A model generated the notes under the pieces. The model ran no database searches and had not been told where the DNA came from. It was given only the letters and a program-made list of their open reading frames with translations. Both the position numbers and the translations under genes were made by a program. This document shows positions 8,838 through 17,024 of a stretch of DNA of 33,092 nucleotides, piece after piece (position 1 is the stretch's first letter; each line of letters opens with the position of its first letter). This DNA is from Aquabacterium sp. (GTDB lineage: Bacteria > Pseudomonadota > Gammaproteobacteria > Burkholderiales > Burkholderiaceae_C), in NCBI GenBank assembly GCA_017994835.1, contig JAGOKC010000019.1, positions 1 through 33,092 of the forward strand, in the 5' to 3' direction.

Positions 8838-9602
8838 ATGCCACGCGCAGACCAACTCATCGTTCAACAAGGGCACGCGCCCACCCGCTCGGCCGCTCAT
8901 CGTTTGATCGACGCCCGCGCGGCGCAATGGCTCAGCCCACAAGGCTGGGTCACGCTGCGCAAGGCCGGTGAAGACCTGCCGGAGGACGCGCAGTTCCGCG
9001 TCACCAATGACGAGGAGCTGCGCTGGGTTTCGCGCGCCGGGCTCAAGCTCGAAGGCGCTTTGAAGCAGATCGACCTCGACGTGTCGGGCCTGACCTGCCT
9101 GGACGTGGGTCAAAGCACCGGTGGTTTCACCGACGTGCTGCTGTCTCAGGGTGCCAGCCGCGTGGTCGGCGTGGAAGTGGGCCATGGCCAGATCCACGAG
9201 AAGCTCAAGACCGACGAGCGTGTGGTGGTGCTGGAGAACGTCAACGCCCGCGAGCTGGACGAGAGCCCGCTGCGCGAGCACGCGCCGGCCGAGGGGTTCG
9301 ATCTGATCGTGGCCGACCTGTCCTTCATCGCGCTGTCCAAGATCGTGCCGCACCTGGCGCCCTGGCTCAAGCCGGGCGGGCAGGTGCTGATGCTGATCAA
9401 GCCGCAGTTCGAAGTGGGCAAGGACCACGTCGGCAAGGGTGGCGTCGTGAAAGACCCGGCCCAGCATGCCCGTGCCCGTGACATGGTGCGGCGCGCCTGT
9501 ACCGACCTGGGCTGGACCGTCCACAAGGGCTTTGCCAGTTCGATCGCCGGTGGCGACGGCAACCTCGAATTCTTCATCTGGGCGCAGTCGCCGCAGGCCT
9601 GA
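8838..9602 (+). CDS. tlyA: TlyA-family RNA 2'-O-methyltransferase (S4 plus FtsJ domains)
   Basis: The 254-residue protein has the two-domain TlyA plan: an S4 RNA-binding domain (about residues 1-65, beginning RADQLIVQQGHAPTRSAA) and an FtsJ-like Rossmann methyltransferase domain (about 70-250). VSRAGLKLEGAL and the SAM-binding CLDVGQSTGGFTDVLL are diagnostic. The K-D-K-E set of 2'-O-methyltransferases can be placed as the K of AGLKL, the D of VADLSF, the K of LIKPQFE and the E of GNLEFF. The actinobacterial relative methylates rRNA cytidines; the RNA target in betaproteobacteria is not known to me. ATG 8838 is chosen over an upstream open frame because the S4 domain starts there, although its ribosome site is weak. 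It uses SAM and yields SAH, fitting its place between ahcY and metF. Confidence 0.9.
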   Translation: MPRADQLIVQQGHAPTRSAAHRLIDARAAQWLSPQGWVTLRKAGEDLPEDAQFRVTNDEELRWVSRAGLKLEGALKQIDLDVSGLTCLDVGQSTGGFTDVLLSQGASRVVGVEVGHGQIHEKLKTDERVVVLENVNARELDESPLREHAPAEGFDLIVADLSFIALSKIVPHLAPWLKPGGQVLMLIKPQFEVGKDHVGKGGVVKDPAQHARARDMVRRACTDLGWTVHKGFASSIAGGDGNLEFFIWAQSPQA

Positions 9603-9657
9603 TCATCCTCGTGACCGGCCCCGGCGGGCTGAAACGCCCACCTTGAAAGTCAGACAT

Positions 9658-10512
9658 ATGACGCAGTCATCCCCGAACTCCCTGCCGGTGAGCGTGGAGT
9701 TCTTCCCGCCCAAGACCCCGGAAGGGGTCGAGAAGCTGGCCGCTGTGCGCCAGCAGCTGTATGCGATCCGCCCCGAGTACTGCTCCGTCACCTACGGGGC
9801 GGGCGGCAGCACGCAAGAAGGCACGCTGCAGGCCGTGCGCGCCATCCTGAGCGAAGGCTGCGATGCCGCACCGCACTTCTCGTGCATCGGTGCGAGCAAG
9901 GCGTCGGTGCGTGCCGAGCTGGCCCAGTTCCGCGCCGAGGGCATCCAGCGCATCGTCGCATTGCGCGGCGACCTGCCCAGCGGCTACGGCGGCTTGGGCG
10001 AGTTCCGCTACGCCAGCGATCTGGTGGCCTTCATCCGCGAGGAAACGGGCGATCACTTCCAGATCGAGGTGGCCGCCTACCCCGAGATGCACCCCCAGGC
10101 GCGCAATCCGCAGGCCGATCTGCAGGCCTATGTCACCAAGGTCAAGGCCGGCGCCGATGTGGCCCTGACGCAGTATTTCTTCAACAGCGACGCCTACTTC
10201 CGCTTTGTGGACGAGGCCGAGGCGCTGGGGGCCACCATCCCGGTCGTGCCGGGCATCATGCCCATCACCAACAGCAGCCAGTTGCTGCGCTTCTCGGACG
10301 CTTGCGGTGCCGAGGTGCCGCGCTGGATCCGCACGCGCCTGGAAGGCTTTGGCGACGACAAGGCCTCCATCCAGGCTTTCGGGCTGGACGTGGTCACCGA
10401 GCTGTGCGAACAGCTGCGCAGCGTGGGCGTGCCGGGTCTGCACTTCTACACGATGAACCAGGCCGCGCCGGTGCTGGCCATCTGTGCGCGCCTGGGTCTG
10501 ACACCGGCCTGA
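9658..10512 (+). CDS. metF: 5,10-methylenetetrahydrofolate reductase
   Basis: A flavoprotein that reduces methylene-THF to methyl-THF, the methyl donor for remaking methionine from the homocysteine that AhcY releases. The 284 residues fit the family's usual 280-300. Visible landmarks are VEFFPPKTPEG at the N terminus (catalytic glutamate of the EFFPP motif), TYGAGGS, RIVALRGDLP, EVAAYPEMHP, ALTQYFFN and PGIMPI. ATG 9658 is chosen because the product then starts just before the EFFPP strand; the longer open frame upstream overlaps tlyA and adds unrelated residues. The ribosome site is weak. It lies 55 bases after tlyA and is followed by a hairpin at 10558. Confidence 0.97.
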   Translation: MTQSSPNSLPVSVEFFPPKTPEGVEKLAAVRQQLYAIRPEYCSVTYGAGGSTQEGTLQAVRAILSEGCDAAPHFSCIGASKASVRAELAQFRAEGIQRIVALRGDLPSGYGGLGEFRYASDLVAFIREETGDHFQIEVAAYPEMHPQARNPQADLQAYVTKVKAGADVALTQYFFNSDAYFRFVDEAEALGATIPVVPGIMPITNSSQLLRFSDACGAEVPRWIRTRLEGFGDDKASIQAFGLDVVTELCEQLRSVGVPGLHFYTMNQAAPVLAICARLGLTPA

Positions 10513-10557
10513 GGGCTGATTTCGGCAGCAAATGCCCCCGCGCCTGCGGGATTGAGT

Positions 10558-10578
10558 CCCCCCGCATGGGGGGTGTTT
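10558..10578 (+). terminator. Terminator-like hairpin after metF
   Basis: CCCCCC (10558-10563) and GGGGGG (10568-10573) form a six-pair stem with loop GCAT, followed by TGTTT. The T tract is short but the position, 46 bases after the metF stop and before a new promoter region, supports termination. Confidence 0.65.
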
Positions 10579-10601
10579 AAGGGTCTTCGCTAAAGGGAAG
10601 T

Positions 10602-10617
10602 TGGACACACGCTTGCA
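10602..10617 (+). promoter_or_regulatory. Candidate sigma-54 (-24/-12) promoter of the PEP-CTERM gene
   Basis: TGGACACACGCTTGCA has the invariant GG (10603-10604) and GC (10615-10616) of sigma-54 promoters with exactly ten bases between, and the full TTGCA at -12. The CAC after the -24 GG is not conserved. PEP-CTERM genes are often paired with the sigma-54-dependent regulator PrsR, so the position fits. Predicted start of transcription is near 10628. A GGTTTG/CAAACC stem (10623-10643) follows directly. Confidence 0.5.
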
Positions 10618-10678
10618 ACATTGGTTTGTCCACGGTGCAAACCGCACCTTTCACAACTCAACATCCTTGGGGTCTCGT

Positions 10679-11365
10679 ATGCAAGCACGCTCTGCAACAC
10701 TGAAGTCCACCGTTCTGGCCGCTTTGCTTGCGACCAGCCTCTCGGCCGCTCAAGCTGCCAGTTTTGATGCGCCCACGTCGGCCGTGCTCACCCTGAGCTC
10801 GGACGTGACGAGTCTGTTGTCAACGGCCACCTTCTCCAGCCTGGGTGACGCCACCTACAACACCACCACCCGCACCCTGACCGAAGCCTTCACCTCGGTG
10901 AACATGAGCAGCGGTTCGGCCTCCGATCTGATTGGTCTGACCAGCGCTGGTTCGGGCATCCGTCTGTCCGCTTCGGGCTCGACCCTCGACATCACGGGCC
11001 TGAGCTACGACAACGCCGCCAAGTCCTTGAGCGCCGTCCTGTCGGTCAATGGCACCCAACAGTACACCGGCGTGTTCCTGACCTCGACCAGCTCGAGCGT
11101 CAGCGAAACCTTCAACGCCGCTGCTGGCACCGGTCTGTTGACCACCGGCACCCTGAACCTCACCAGCGGTGCCGCTTCGACCCTGGTGTCGGCTTTCGGT
11201 CTGCCTTCGTTCTACGCCGGTCTCGCCACAAGCCTGAACTTCGGTAATTTGCAGGTGGATGTGCTCTCGCCTGCGGTCGCAGCCGTGCCTGAACCCTCCA
11301 CCTACGCCCTGATGGGTCTGGGCCTGGTCGGTATCGGCTTCGCAGCCCGCCGTCGTCGCGGCTGA
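10679..11365 (+). CDS. PEP-CTERM sorting domain protein (exosortase substrate)
   Basis: A secreted protein of 228 residues. Residues 1-25 form a signal peptide ending in AQAA. The mature part is rich in serine, threonine, glycine and leucine with no cysteine, typical of surface or matrix proteins. The last 26 residues are a textbook PEP-CTERM signal: VPEPSTYALMG, a hydrophobic helix, then AARRRR. Exosortase (EpsH/XrtA type) is known to cut such tails in bacteria that make an exopolysaccharide matrix; no exosortase gene is in this window. ATG 10679 is preferred because the signal peptide starts there. The gene stands alone between two terminators with its own candidate sigma-54 promoter. The central domain is not recognised. 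Confidence 0.93.
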   Translation: MQARSATLKSTVLAALLATSLSAAQAASFDAPTSAVLTLSSDVTSLLSTATFSSLGDATYNTTTRTLTEAFTSVNMSSGSASDLIGLTSAGSGIRLSASGSTLDITGLSYDNAAKSLSAVLSVNGTQQYTGVFLTSTSSSVSETFNAAAGTGLLTTGTLNLTSGAASTLVSAFGLPSFYAGLATSLNFGNLQVDVLSPAVAAVPEPSTYALMGLGLVGIGFAARRRRG

Positions 11366-11424
11366 TCTGCTAGTGTTCTCTGCATGACAGGCCGGCCACT
11401 TGTGGGTCGGTCTGGGGGTTTGAC

Positions 11425-11451
11425 GGGGTGCCTGAGGCACCCCTTTTTTTT
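11425..11451 (+). terminator. Strong intrinsic terminator after the PEP-CTERM gene
   Basis: GGGGTGCC (11425-11432) pairs perfectly with GGCACCCC (11436-11443) across loop TGA, followed by eight T (11444-11451). Confidence 0.95.
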
Positions 11452-11539
11452 GCATTCCTGCTGCCCCCGTGGTCGTCGCAACCGGCCAGAGTAGACTGCG
11501 AGCCTGCATCCCGCATGTGTTTTTTTCGGAGTCGTTTCG

Positions 11540-13153
11540 ATGTCCACCGCGCGTACCGCCGCCTCGCCCGCCCCTCGCCGCACCGCCCCTGCTTCGGCCA
11601 GGCCCGCGATCAAGGCCAAGACCGGACCGCTGACGATTCAGGACTATCTCCAGAAGATCCTCACCAGCCGCGTCTATGACGTCGCCATCGAGACCCCGCT
11701 TGACGCGGCTCGCAACCTCTCGGCGCGACTTGGGCACCACGTCTTTCTCAAGCGGGAAGACCAGCAGCCCGTGTTCAGCTTCAAGCTGCGTGGTGCCTAC
11801 AACAAGATGGCCAAGCTCAGCCCTGCCGCCCGCGACAAGGGGGTGATCTGTGCTTCGGCAGGCAACCATGCGCAAGGGGTGGCCCTGAGTGCGCGCCGTC
11901 TGGGCTGCCAGGCCACCATCGTCATGCCGTTCACGACCCCGCAGGTCAAGATCGACGCCGTGCGTCGTTTCGGTGGCGACAACGTTCGCATCGTCCTGCA
12001 CGGCGAAAGCTACTCCGATGCAGCCCAGCATGCCAAGGTGCTGGAAAAATCCGAGGCCCTGACCTTCGTCCATCCCTTTGACGACCCCGAGGTCATCGCC
12101 GGCCAGGGCACCGTCGCCATGGAGATCCTGCGCCAGCATGCTGGTCCGATCGACGCGATCTTTGTCGCCATCGGCGGCGGTGGTCTGATCAGCGGCGTGG
12201 CGGCCTACATCAAGGCTGTGCGCCCCGAGATCAAGGTGATCGGCGTGCAGATGAGCGACTCCGATGACATGGTGCGCTCGGTGCAGGCCGGCAAGCGCGT
12301 CACCTTGCACGACGTGGGCCTGTTCTCGGACGGCACCGCCGTCAAGCTGGTGGGTGAGGAAACCTTCCGCCTCAGCCGCGAGCTGGTCGATGGCTATGAG
12401 ATCGTCAACACCGACGCGGTGTGCGCCGCCATCAAGGACATCTACGAAGACACCCGCTCCATCGTCGAGCCTGCGGGTGCCATGGGCGTGGCCGCTCTCA
12501 AGCAATACGCCGCACAGCAAGGTGGCGAGGGCCGCACCTACATCGCCATCAACTGCGGTGCCAACATGAACTTCGACCGCCTGCGCTTTGTTGCCGAGCG
12601 TGCCGAGGTGGGTGAAGAGCGCGAGGCCTTGATGGCCGTGACCATCCCGGAAGAGCGCGGCTCGTTCAAGCGCTTTTGCGAGCTGATCGGTCCGCGCAGC
12701 GTCACCGAGTTCAACTACCGCATCTCGGACGCCAACGTCGCCCATGTGTTCGTCGGCCTGAGCACCAAGCTCAAGGGCGAGTCGGCGCAGATTGCGGCGC
12801 AGTTCGAGTCCCAGGGCTTTCGCACCGTGGACCTGTCAGGCGACGAGCTGGCCAAGACCCATATCCGCCACATGGTGGGCGGGCGCTCGGCGCTGGCCGA
12901 AGGCGAGCGGCTCTACAGCTTCATCTTCCCCGAGCGTCCAGGTGCCTTGATGACCTTCCTGACCAGCTTGCCGCCGGGCTGGAACATCAGCCTGTTCCAC
13001 TATCGCAACCAGGGGGCCGACTATGGCCGCATCCTGGTGGGGCTGCAGGTGCCCAAGGGCGAAGCCAAGGCCATCAAGCCCTTCCTCGCGGGTTTGGGCT
13101 ACGTCTATGTGGACGAGACCCACAACCCCGTCTATCGGCTGTTCCTGCGCTGA
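11540..13153 (+). CDS. ilvA: Threonine ammonia-lyase, biosynthetic
   Basis: A PLP enzyme turning threonine into 2-oxobutanoate, the first step towards isoleucine. The 537 residues contain an Ala/Pro/Arg-rich N-terminal extension of about 30, the catalytic fold-type II domain with the PLP lysine at K82 in SFKLRGAYNKM, ASAGNHAQGVALSA, the phosphate-binding loop IGGGGLISG, and two C-terminal ACT-like regulatory domains (about 345-537, including RPGALMTFLTSLPPGWNISL). These regulatory domains are those that bind isoleucine and valine in the long biosynthetic form. ATG 11540 has CGGAG about eight bases upstream. It stands alone after the PEP-CTERM terminator and converges with gspC across nine bases. 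Confidence 0.97.
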   Translation: MSTARTAASPAPRRTAPASARPAIKAKTGPLTIQDYLQKILTSRVYDVAIETPLDAARNLSARLGHHVFLKREDQQPVFSFKLRGAYNKMAKLSPAARDKGVICASAGNHAQGVALSARRLGCQATIVMPFTTPQVKIDAVRRFGGDNVRIVLHGESYSDAAQHAKVLEKSEALTFVHPFDDPEVIAGQGTVAMEILRQHAGPIDAIFVAIGGGGLISGVAAYIKAVRPEIKVIGVQMSDSDDMVRSVQAGKRVTLHDVGLFSDGTAVKLVGEETFRLSRELVDGYEIVNTDAVCAAIKDIYEDTRSIVEPAGAMGVAALKQYAAQQGGEGRTYIAINCGANMNFDRLRFVAERAEVGEEREALMAVTIPEERGSFKRFCELIGPRSVTEFNYRISDANVAHVFVGLSTKLKGESAQIAAQFESQGFRTVDLSGDELAKTHIRHMVGGRSALAEGERLYSFIFPERPGALMTFLTSLPPGWNISLFHYRNQGADYGRILVGLQVPKGEAKAIKPFLAGLGYVYVDETHNPVYRLFLR

Positions 13154-13162
13154 AGCAGGGGG

Positions 13163-13711
13163 TCAGTCTTTGACCCGACCGCTGTCCTCGTCCTGAGGCG
13201 GCTGGTACATCGGCGTGGCCGCGCCAGGTGCCGGGCTCACGCCGGTGGCGGGTGGCAGGGTGCCGGTGTTGGGCGAGGGCAGGGTGGGCAGGGCCAGCGT
13301 CAGCACGGCATCGCCATCGACCGGGCCGATGCGGGCTCCGCCGGCGTCCACGCCTTGCAACACCATGTCGCCATCGACGGTTTGTCCCACGCGCACGGCG
13401 CGGGCGGGTTGCCCATCGACCGACAGCAGCGCGACCCCCGTGTCCTCGCTGCCTGCATTGGCGGCGAAGGCACCTTGCAGCTGAATGCGCCCCGCCAGGG
13501 CAGACTGGGCCACGGGGTTCACCCCGGAGGGCTCCACCACAGCGGGTCCGCTCAGCAGGCGTCGCAAGTCACCCTGGCTGCCACTGTCCATCGATACGGA
13601 CACGGCATTGGCTGGGACGGCGATGGGTTGTGCGAGCCAGCGCAGCCCCCAATACGCCAGGCTGGCCGCAACAGCGGCCCAGATGAGGAGGGCGGACAGA
13701 CGTGATGACAT
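13163..13711 (-). CDS. gspC: Type II secretion system protein GspC, short form without PDZ domain
   Basis: An inner-membrane protein that links the type II secretion platform to the outer-membrane secretin. The 182 residues show a short cytoplasmic N terminus, one membrane helix (about 6-28), and a periplasmic homology-region domain (about 75-145; RIQLQGAFAANAGSEDTGVALLSVDGQPARAVRVG is split by its usual GxF and GxA turns). The tail is Pro/Ala-rich and there is no PDZ domain, as in other short GspC proteins. It reads away from gspG and shares a 168-base promoter region with it. That region holds a GCATGC/GCATGC inverted repeat near 13806-13822, and no clear ribosome site precedes the gspC ATG. 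The position next to gspG supports the call, since sequence alone is only moderately diagnostic. Confidence 0.85.
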   Translation of the reverse strand: MSSRLSALLIWAAVAASLAYWGLRWLAQPIAVPANAVSVSMDSGSQGDLRRLLSGPAVVEPSGVNPVAQSALAGRIQLQGAFAANAGSEDTGVALLSVDGQPARAVRVGQTVDGDMVLQGVDAGGARIGPVDGDAVLTLALPTLPSPNTGTLPPATGVSPAPGAATPMYQPPQDEDSGRVKD

Positions 13712-13879
13712 AGTTGACCATTATGATAGGTGTCCCAACCCCCTGTGTGACGGGGCAAACCTGCAAACCTGGGGTTGATACCACCCTGTGCGGGCTCAGG
13801 TGCCGTGCATGCTCAGCGCATGCGGCGCGCTTGCCGCACAGTGGGCGCAAGCCCTTCTCTGACTGATTCGGAATCTGAC

Positions 13880-14338
13880 ATGAAGATGTGTGCGCGTATC
13901 CCCTTGGGGGTCCGGTCGCTGGCACGAGGTGTGCAGCGCGGTTTTACCTTGATTGAACTGATGGTGGTGCTGGTGATCATCGGCTTGCTGGCCGCCCTGA
14001 TCGTGCCCAACGTGATGGACCGCGCCGACGACGCCCGCGTGACGGCCGCCCAGACCGACGTCAGCAATCTGATGCAGGCGCTCAAGCTTTATCGCCTCGA
14101 CAACCAGCGTTACCCCACCAACGAGCAAGGGCTGCAAGCTCTGGTGGCCAAGCCCACAGCTGGCCCCATTCCGCCCAACTGGAAGCCCTACCTTGAAAAG
14201 CTGCCCAACGACCCTTGGGGTGCGCAGTACCAGTACGTGAACCCTGGCGTCAAGGGCCCGGTCGATGTCTTCAGTTTCGGTGCCGATGGGCAAAGCGGCG
14301 GTGAAGGCCGTGATGCGGACGTCGGTTCCTGGCAGTAA
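13880..14338 (+). CDS. gspG: Type II secretion major pseudopilin GspG
   Basis: The main subunit of the periplasmic pseudopilus. The 152-residue precursor has a basic leader ending in RG, with cleavage expected before F22 (RG/FTLIELMVV), then the conserved hydrophobic helix and a globular domain. Family hallmarks are TDVSNLMQALKLYRLDNQRYPTNEQGL interrupted only by normal variation, NDPWGAQYQY, and a calcium-loop region with aspartates near the C terminus (GEGRDADVGSW). ATG 13880 is chosen because the leader then has normal length; the frame is open further upstream without a ribosome site. It opens the rightward gsp operon and overlaps gspH. Confidence 0.98.
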   Translation: MKMCARIPLGVRSLARGVQRGFTLIELMVVLVIIGLLAALIVPNVMDRADDARVTAAQTDVSNLMQALKLYRLDNQRYPTNEQGLQALVAKPTAGPIPPNWKPYLEKLPNDPWGAQYQYVNPGVKGPVDVFSFGADGQSGGEGRDADVGSWQ

Positions 14339-14828
14339 ATCCCGCCTCGCCCGGGGCTTCACCTTGCTGGAGCTCATGGTGGTGGTGGCCATGATCGGCG
14401 TGGCGTCGGCGGTGGTGTCGTTCGCGCTGCCCGATCCATCGAGCACGCGACTCGAACGCGAGGCTGCGCGGCTGATCGCCTTGCTGGAGTCTGCCCGCAC
14501 GCACGCGCGTGCCGGAGCCATGACCGTGCTGTGGGTGCCGCAGGCCAAGGGCCCCGATGCCGACTTCCAGTTCCTGGGTTTGCCACCGGCTCTGGTGCCA
14601 CCTCTGCAGTGGCTCACTCCCGAAGTGCAGGCCGAGGTGGTCGATGGCCGCAGCATTGTGCTGGGTCCGGAGCCCGTCATTGGCGCGCAGAAGGTGGTGC
14701 TGCGCCTGGGCGAGCGTCAACTGGTGGTGGGCACGCAGGGACTGGGCCCCTTTCAGGTGATGACCGGCGAGCCCACACTCGACGAAGTGCCTCTGCTGGA
14801 AGGAGCTGGCCATGCCAACCCGCCTTGA
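14313..14828 (+). CDS. gspH: Type II secretion minor pseudopilin GspH
   Basis: A minor pseudopilin of 171 residues. The prepilin site is clear: a basic leader, then RG/FTLLELMVVVAMIG. Three in-frame ATG codons lie inside the 3' end of gspG (14265, 14286, 14313). The last is preferred: GAAGG stands five bases upstream and the leader is then about fifteen residues. This gives a 26-base overlap with gspG, pointing to translational coupling. The globular part is divergent, as usual for GspH, with LESARTHARAGAMTV after the helix. Confidence 0.9.
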   Translation: MRTSVPGSKSRLARGFTLLELMVVVAMIGVASAVVSFALPDPSSTRLEREAARLIALLESARTHARAGAMTVLWVPQAKGPDADFQFLGLPPALVPPLQWLTPEVQAEVVDGRSIVLGPEPVIGAQKVVLRLGERQLVVGTQGLGPFQVMTGEPTLDEVPLLEGAGHANPP

Positions 14829-15189
14829 ACATCGCGTTCGGGGCATGACCCTGATCGAAGTGCTGGTGGCGCTGGCCATCGTCGCCGTCACGCTGTCGTC
14901 GGGCATCAAGGCGGCGGGTGGCCTGACACTCAACGCCCAGCGCATGAGCGACCTGGTGCTGGCGCAGTGGTGCGCTGAAAACAAGATCACGGGTTTGAAG
15001 CTCGGACAAACCTTTCCGGCCGTGGGCGACAGTGACTTCGGCTGCGAGCAGCTCGGGCGGAAACTGTCTGGTCGCATGACCGTGCGCCCCACGCCCAACC
15101 CCAATTTCCGTCGTGTCGATGCGCAGATGTTCGACGAAGGCAGGCAGCCCATCGTCAAGCTGTCCACCGTTTTGCCGCGCGTCCGATGA
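14812..15189 (+). CDS. gspI: Type II secretion minor pseudopilin GspI
   Basis: A minor pseudopilin of 125 residues, the usual GspI length. The leader is short (MPTRLEHRVRG) and is followed by MTLIEVLVALAIVAV, with the glutamate at position 5 of the mature chain. The motif LAQWCAENKI is typical of GspI. AAGGAG stands seven bases before the ATG. It overlaps gspH by 17 bases and gspJ by 4. GspI, J and K are known to form the tip complex of the pseudopilus. Confidence 0.95.
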   Translation: MPTRLEHRVRGMTLIEVLVALAIVAVTLSSGIKAAGGLTLNAQRMSDLVLAQWCAENKITGLKLGQTFPAVGDSDFGCEQLGRKLSGRMTVRPTPNPNFRRVDAQMFDEGRQPIVKLSTVLPRVR

Positions 15190-15827
15190 TGTCCCCGTCT
15201 GTCCGCACCCTGTCTGGCCCTCGCGCGGCGCGTGGGTTCACGCTCATCGAGGTGCTGGTGTCGATGCTGATCCTGTCGGTGTTGGCGGCCTCGGCCTGGA
15301 AGGGGCTTGATGCCATCAGCACGGCGCGCCAGGTGGCCGAAGACAATTTGCAGCAGACGCTGCGCCTGCAGGCCGTGATGACCCAGTTCGAGACCGATCT
15401 GGCCCAGGTGCTCGACACCCAGACCGTGCAGGGGTTCCAGTTCGATGGCGCAGCCCTGCGCATGACCCGCCGCAGCCCGGCCGGCGTGCAGGTGGTGGTG
15501 TGGTCGCTGCGCGAAGGGCGCTGGCAGCGCTGGGTCAGTGCCGATGCCACCGAGGTTGGGGGTCTGCAGCGTGCCTGGCAGCAGTCCCAGCAGCTGCTGG
15601 GACGTGAGCGCGGCACGCTGGTGGCCTTGCGTGGCGTGGCGCAGTGGCAGGTCTATTGTTTTCGTGGCGGTGTGATGGGCAATTGCCAATCGTCTGGCGA
15701 CCTGAGCGGCTTGCGTGAACAGTTGCCGCAGGCCGTGCGCCTGCAACTGGTGATGGGTGAGGGCAGTGGTTTTCAGGGCCTGCTCAGCCGCGACCTGATG
15801 CTGGCCCCGCAGCCTCAGCAAGATTGA
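15186..15827 (+). CDS. gspJ: Type II secretion minor pseudopilin GspJ
   Basis: A minor pseudopilin of 213 residues. The prepilin site is ARG/FTLIEVLVSMLILSV after a 17-residue leader. The globular domain has the family pattern DLAQVLDTQTVQGFQFDG, RRSPAGVQVVVWSLREGRW and two cysteines (YCFRGG, GNCQSS). It starts with two adjacent ATG codons and overlaps the end of gspI by ATGA, a coupling arrangement. Confidence 0.95.
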   Translation: MMSPSVRTLSGPRAARGFTLIEVLVSMLILSVLAASAWKGLDAISTARQVAEDNLQQTLRLQAVMTQFETDLAQVLDTQTVQGFQFDGAALRMTRRSPAGVQVVVWSLREGRWQRWVSADATEVGGLQRAWQQSQQLLGRERGTLVALRGVAQWQVYCFRGGVMGNCQSSGDLSGLREQLPQAVRLQLVMGEGSGFQGLLSRDLMLAPQPQQD

Positions 15828-15838
15828 GGGCGAGCAAG

Positions 15839-16900
15839 ATGACGATGCGAACGGTGCTGTCAGTTTCCCGTGCTTCCCGTCCTGCGGGTGGGCCGGGTGC
15901 GCGACAGCGCCAACAGGGTGCCGCTTTGCTGATGGCAATGGTCATCGTCACGCTGGTGGCCACCTTGTCGGCCACGATGGTCTGGCAGCAGTGGCGCGCC
16001 GTGCAGATCGAAAGCGCCGAGCGGGTGCGCACACAGGCCACCTGGGTGCTCAGCGGGGCGCTGGACTGGGCCATCCTGATCCTCCGTGAAGACCAGCGCA
16101 GCGGCGGGCCTGATCACCTGGGTGAACCCTGGGCCCTGCCGCTGGCCGAGGCGCGCCTGTCCACCTTCCTGGCTTCTGACACTGCCAACAATGCCGCCGA
16201 CGAGGGCGGCACCCCTGAGGCCTTCCTCTCGGGGCAGGTCGAAGACGCCACCACCCGCTACAACCTGCGCAATGTGCTGTCGGCAGAAGGCGCACTGGTG
16301 CCCGAAGAGGTCGAGGTGCTGAGGCGTTTGTGCCAGAACGCAGGCTTGTCGCCCGCCCTCGCCGAAGGCCTGGCATCAGCGTGGCGACGTGCCACCCTGG
16401 CCACCCTGGCCGATGACCCGACCATGCTCGACACCCTGGGCGGAGAAGAGGCCCGCAAGCAGGCCCCGCTGCAGCCTCAGCGCATCGACGAGTTCACCTG
16501 GCTGGGCATGGATGCGGCCACCGTCGAGCGCCTGCGCCCGGTGCTGACGGTGCTGCCGCTGCGCACCCAGGTCAATGTCAACACGGCGTCACGCGAGGTG
16601 CTGGCCGCCGTGGTGGATGGCCTGGATCTTGGGCGTGCGGCGCGGCTCGTGCAGGTGCGTCAGCGCAGCCCCTTCAAAAACCTCGATGAGTTGCGCAATG
16701 TGTTGGGTGCGGGCAACTGGAAATTCGACCGTTTGGCGGTGAGTTCCGATTTTTTTGAAGTGCGCGGACGTTTGCGTCTTGACGACAACGTGATCGAGCA
16801 GCGCCATCTGGTGCAGCGCGTGGGTGATGATGTCAAGGTTCGCAGTCAATCGCGCTTTTCCGGGCTTGACCTCATGTCGGCGTCGGGGAATACCCCATGA
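15839..16900 (+). CDS. gspK: Type II secretion minor pseudopilin GspK
   Basis: The large pseudopilin at the pseudopilus tip, here 353 residues. The N terminus is basic and long; the mature chain begins near QQG/AALLMAMVIVTLVA and lacks the usual glutamate at position 5, which is normal for GspK. The rest shows the alpha-helical insert and the helix-hairpin-helix-like segment VNVNTASREVLAAVV and RSPFKNLDELRNVLG. ATG 15839 has GAGGG eight bases upstream. A TTG at 15824 in frame, overlapping gspJ, would add five residues and cannot be excluded. Confidence 0.95.
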   Translation: MTMRTVLSVSRASRPAGGPGARQRQQGAALLMAMVIVTLVATLSATMVWQQWRAVQIESAERVRTQATWVLSGALDWAILILREDQRSGGPDHLGEPWALPLAEARLSTFLASDTANNAADEGGTPEAFLSGQVEDATTRYNLRNVLSAEGALVPEEVEVLRRLCQNAGLSPALAEGLASAWRRATLATLADDPTMLDTLGGEEARKQAPLQPQRIDEFTWLGMDAATVERLRPVLTVLPLRTQVNVNTASREVLAAVVDGLDLGRAARLVQVRQRSPFKNLDELRNVLGAGNWKFDRLAVSSDFFEVRGRLRLDDNVIEQRHLVQRVGDDVKVRSQSRFSGLDLMSASGNTP

Positions 16901-16948
16901 TTCAAGCGCGACGACGTGTTTGGTGCAGGTATCAATCCTTAAGGGATG

Positions 16949-16986
16949 AGCCGGGTCACCCTCCTACAATCACTGAGCACCCGGCT
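16949..16986 (+). promoter_or_regulatory. Inverted repeat in the longest gap of the gsp cluster, before gspL
   Basis: AGCCGGGT (16949-16956) and ACCCGGCT (16979-16986) are exact complements separated by 22 bases. The spacer contains TACAAT (16965-16970), which resembles a -10 box but has no good -35. The gap between gspK and gspL is 124 bases, while the other gaps in the cluster are short or overlapping. Possible roles are an internal promoter with an operator or an mRNA hairpin that tunes gspL. Confidence 0.35.
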
Positions 16987-17024
16987 GGGGTGTTGCAGGG
17001 AACACTGACATCTGAAGTCCGGGC

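Noticed and set aside
10820-12745. 641-codon minus-strand open frame opposite the PEP-CTERM gene and ilvA
   Set aside because: It crosses two real genes and a strong terminator, and its sequence is a mirror of plus-strand codon bias without recognisable motifs.
13712-13879. Promoters for gspC and gspG
   Set aside because: TTGATA and TATCATAAT-like boxes occur, but none has a partner at good spacing, so I did not list a promoter; the GCATGC inverted repeat is noted with gspC.
14271-15938. 555-codon minus-strand open frame opposite gspG-gspK
   Set aside because: Spans four well-identified pseudopilin genes; composition is that of an antisense shadow.
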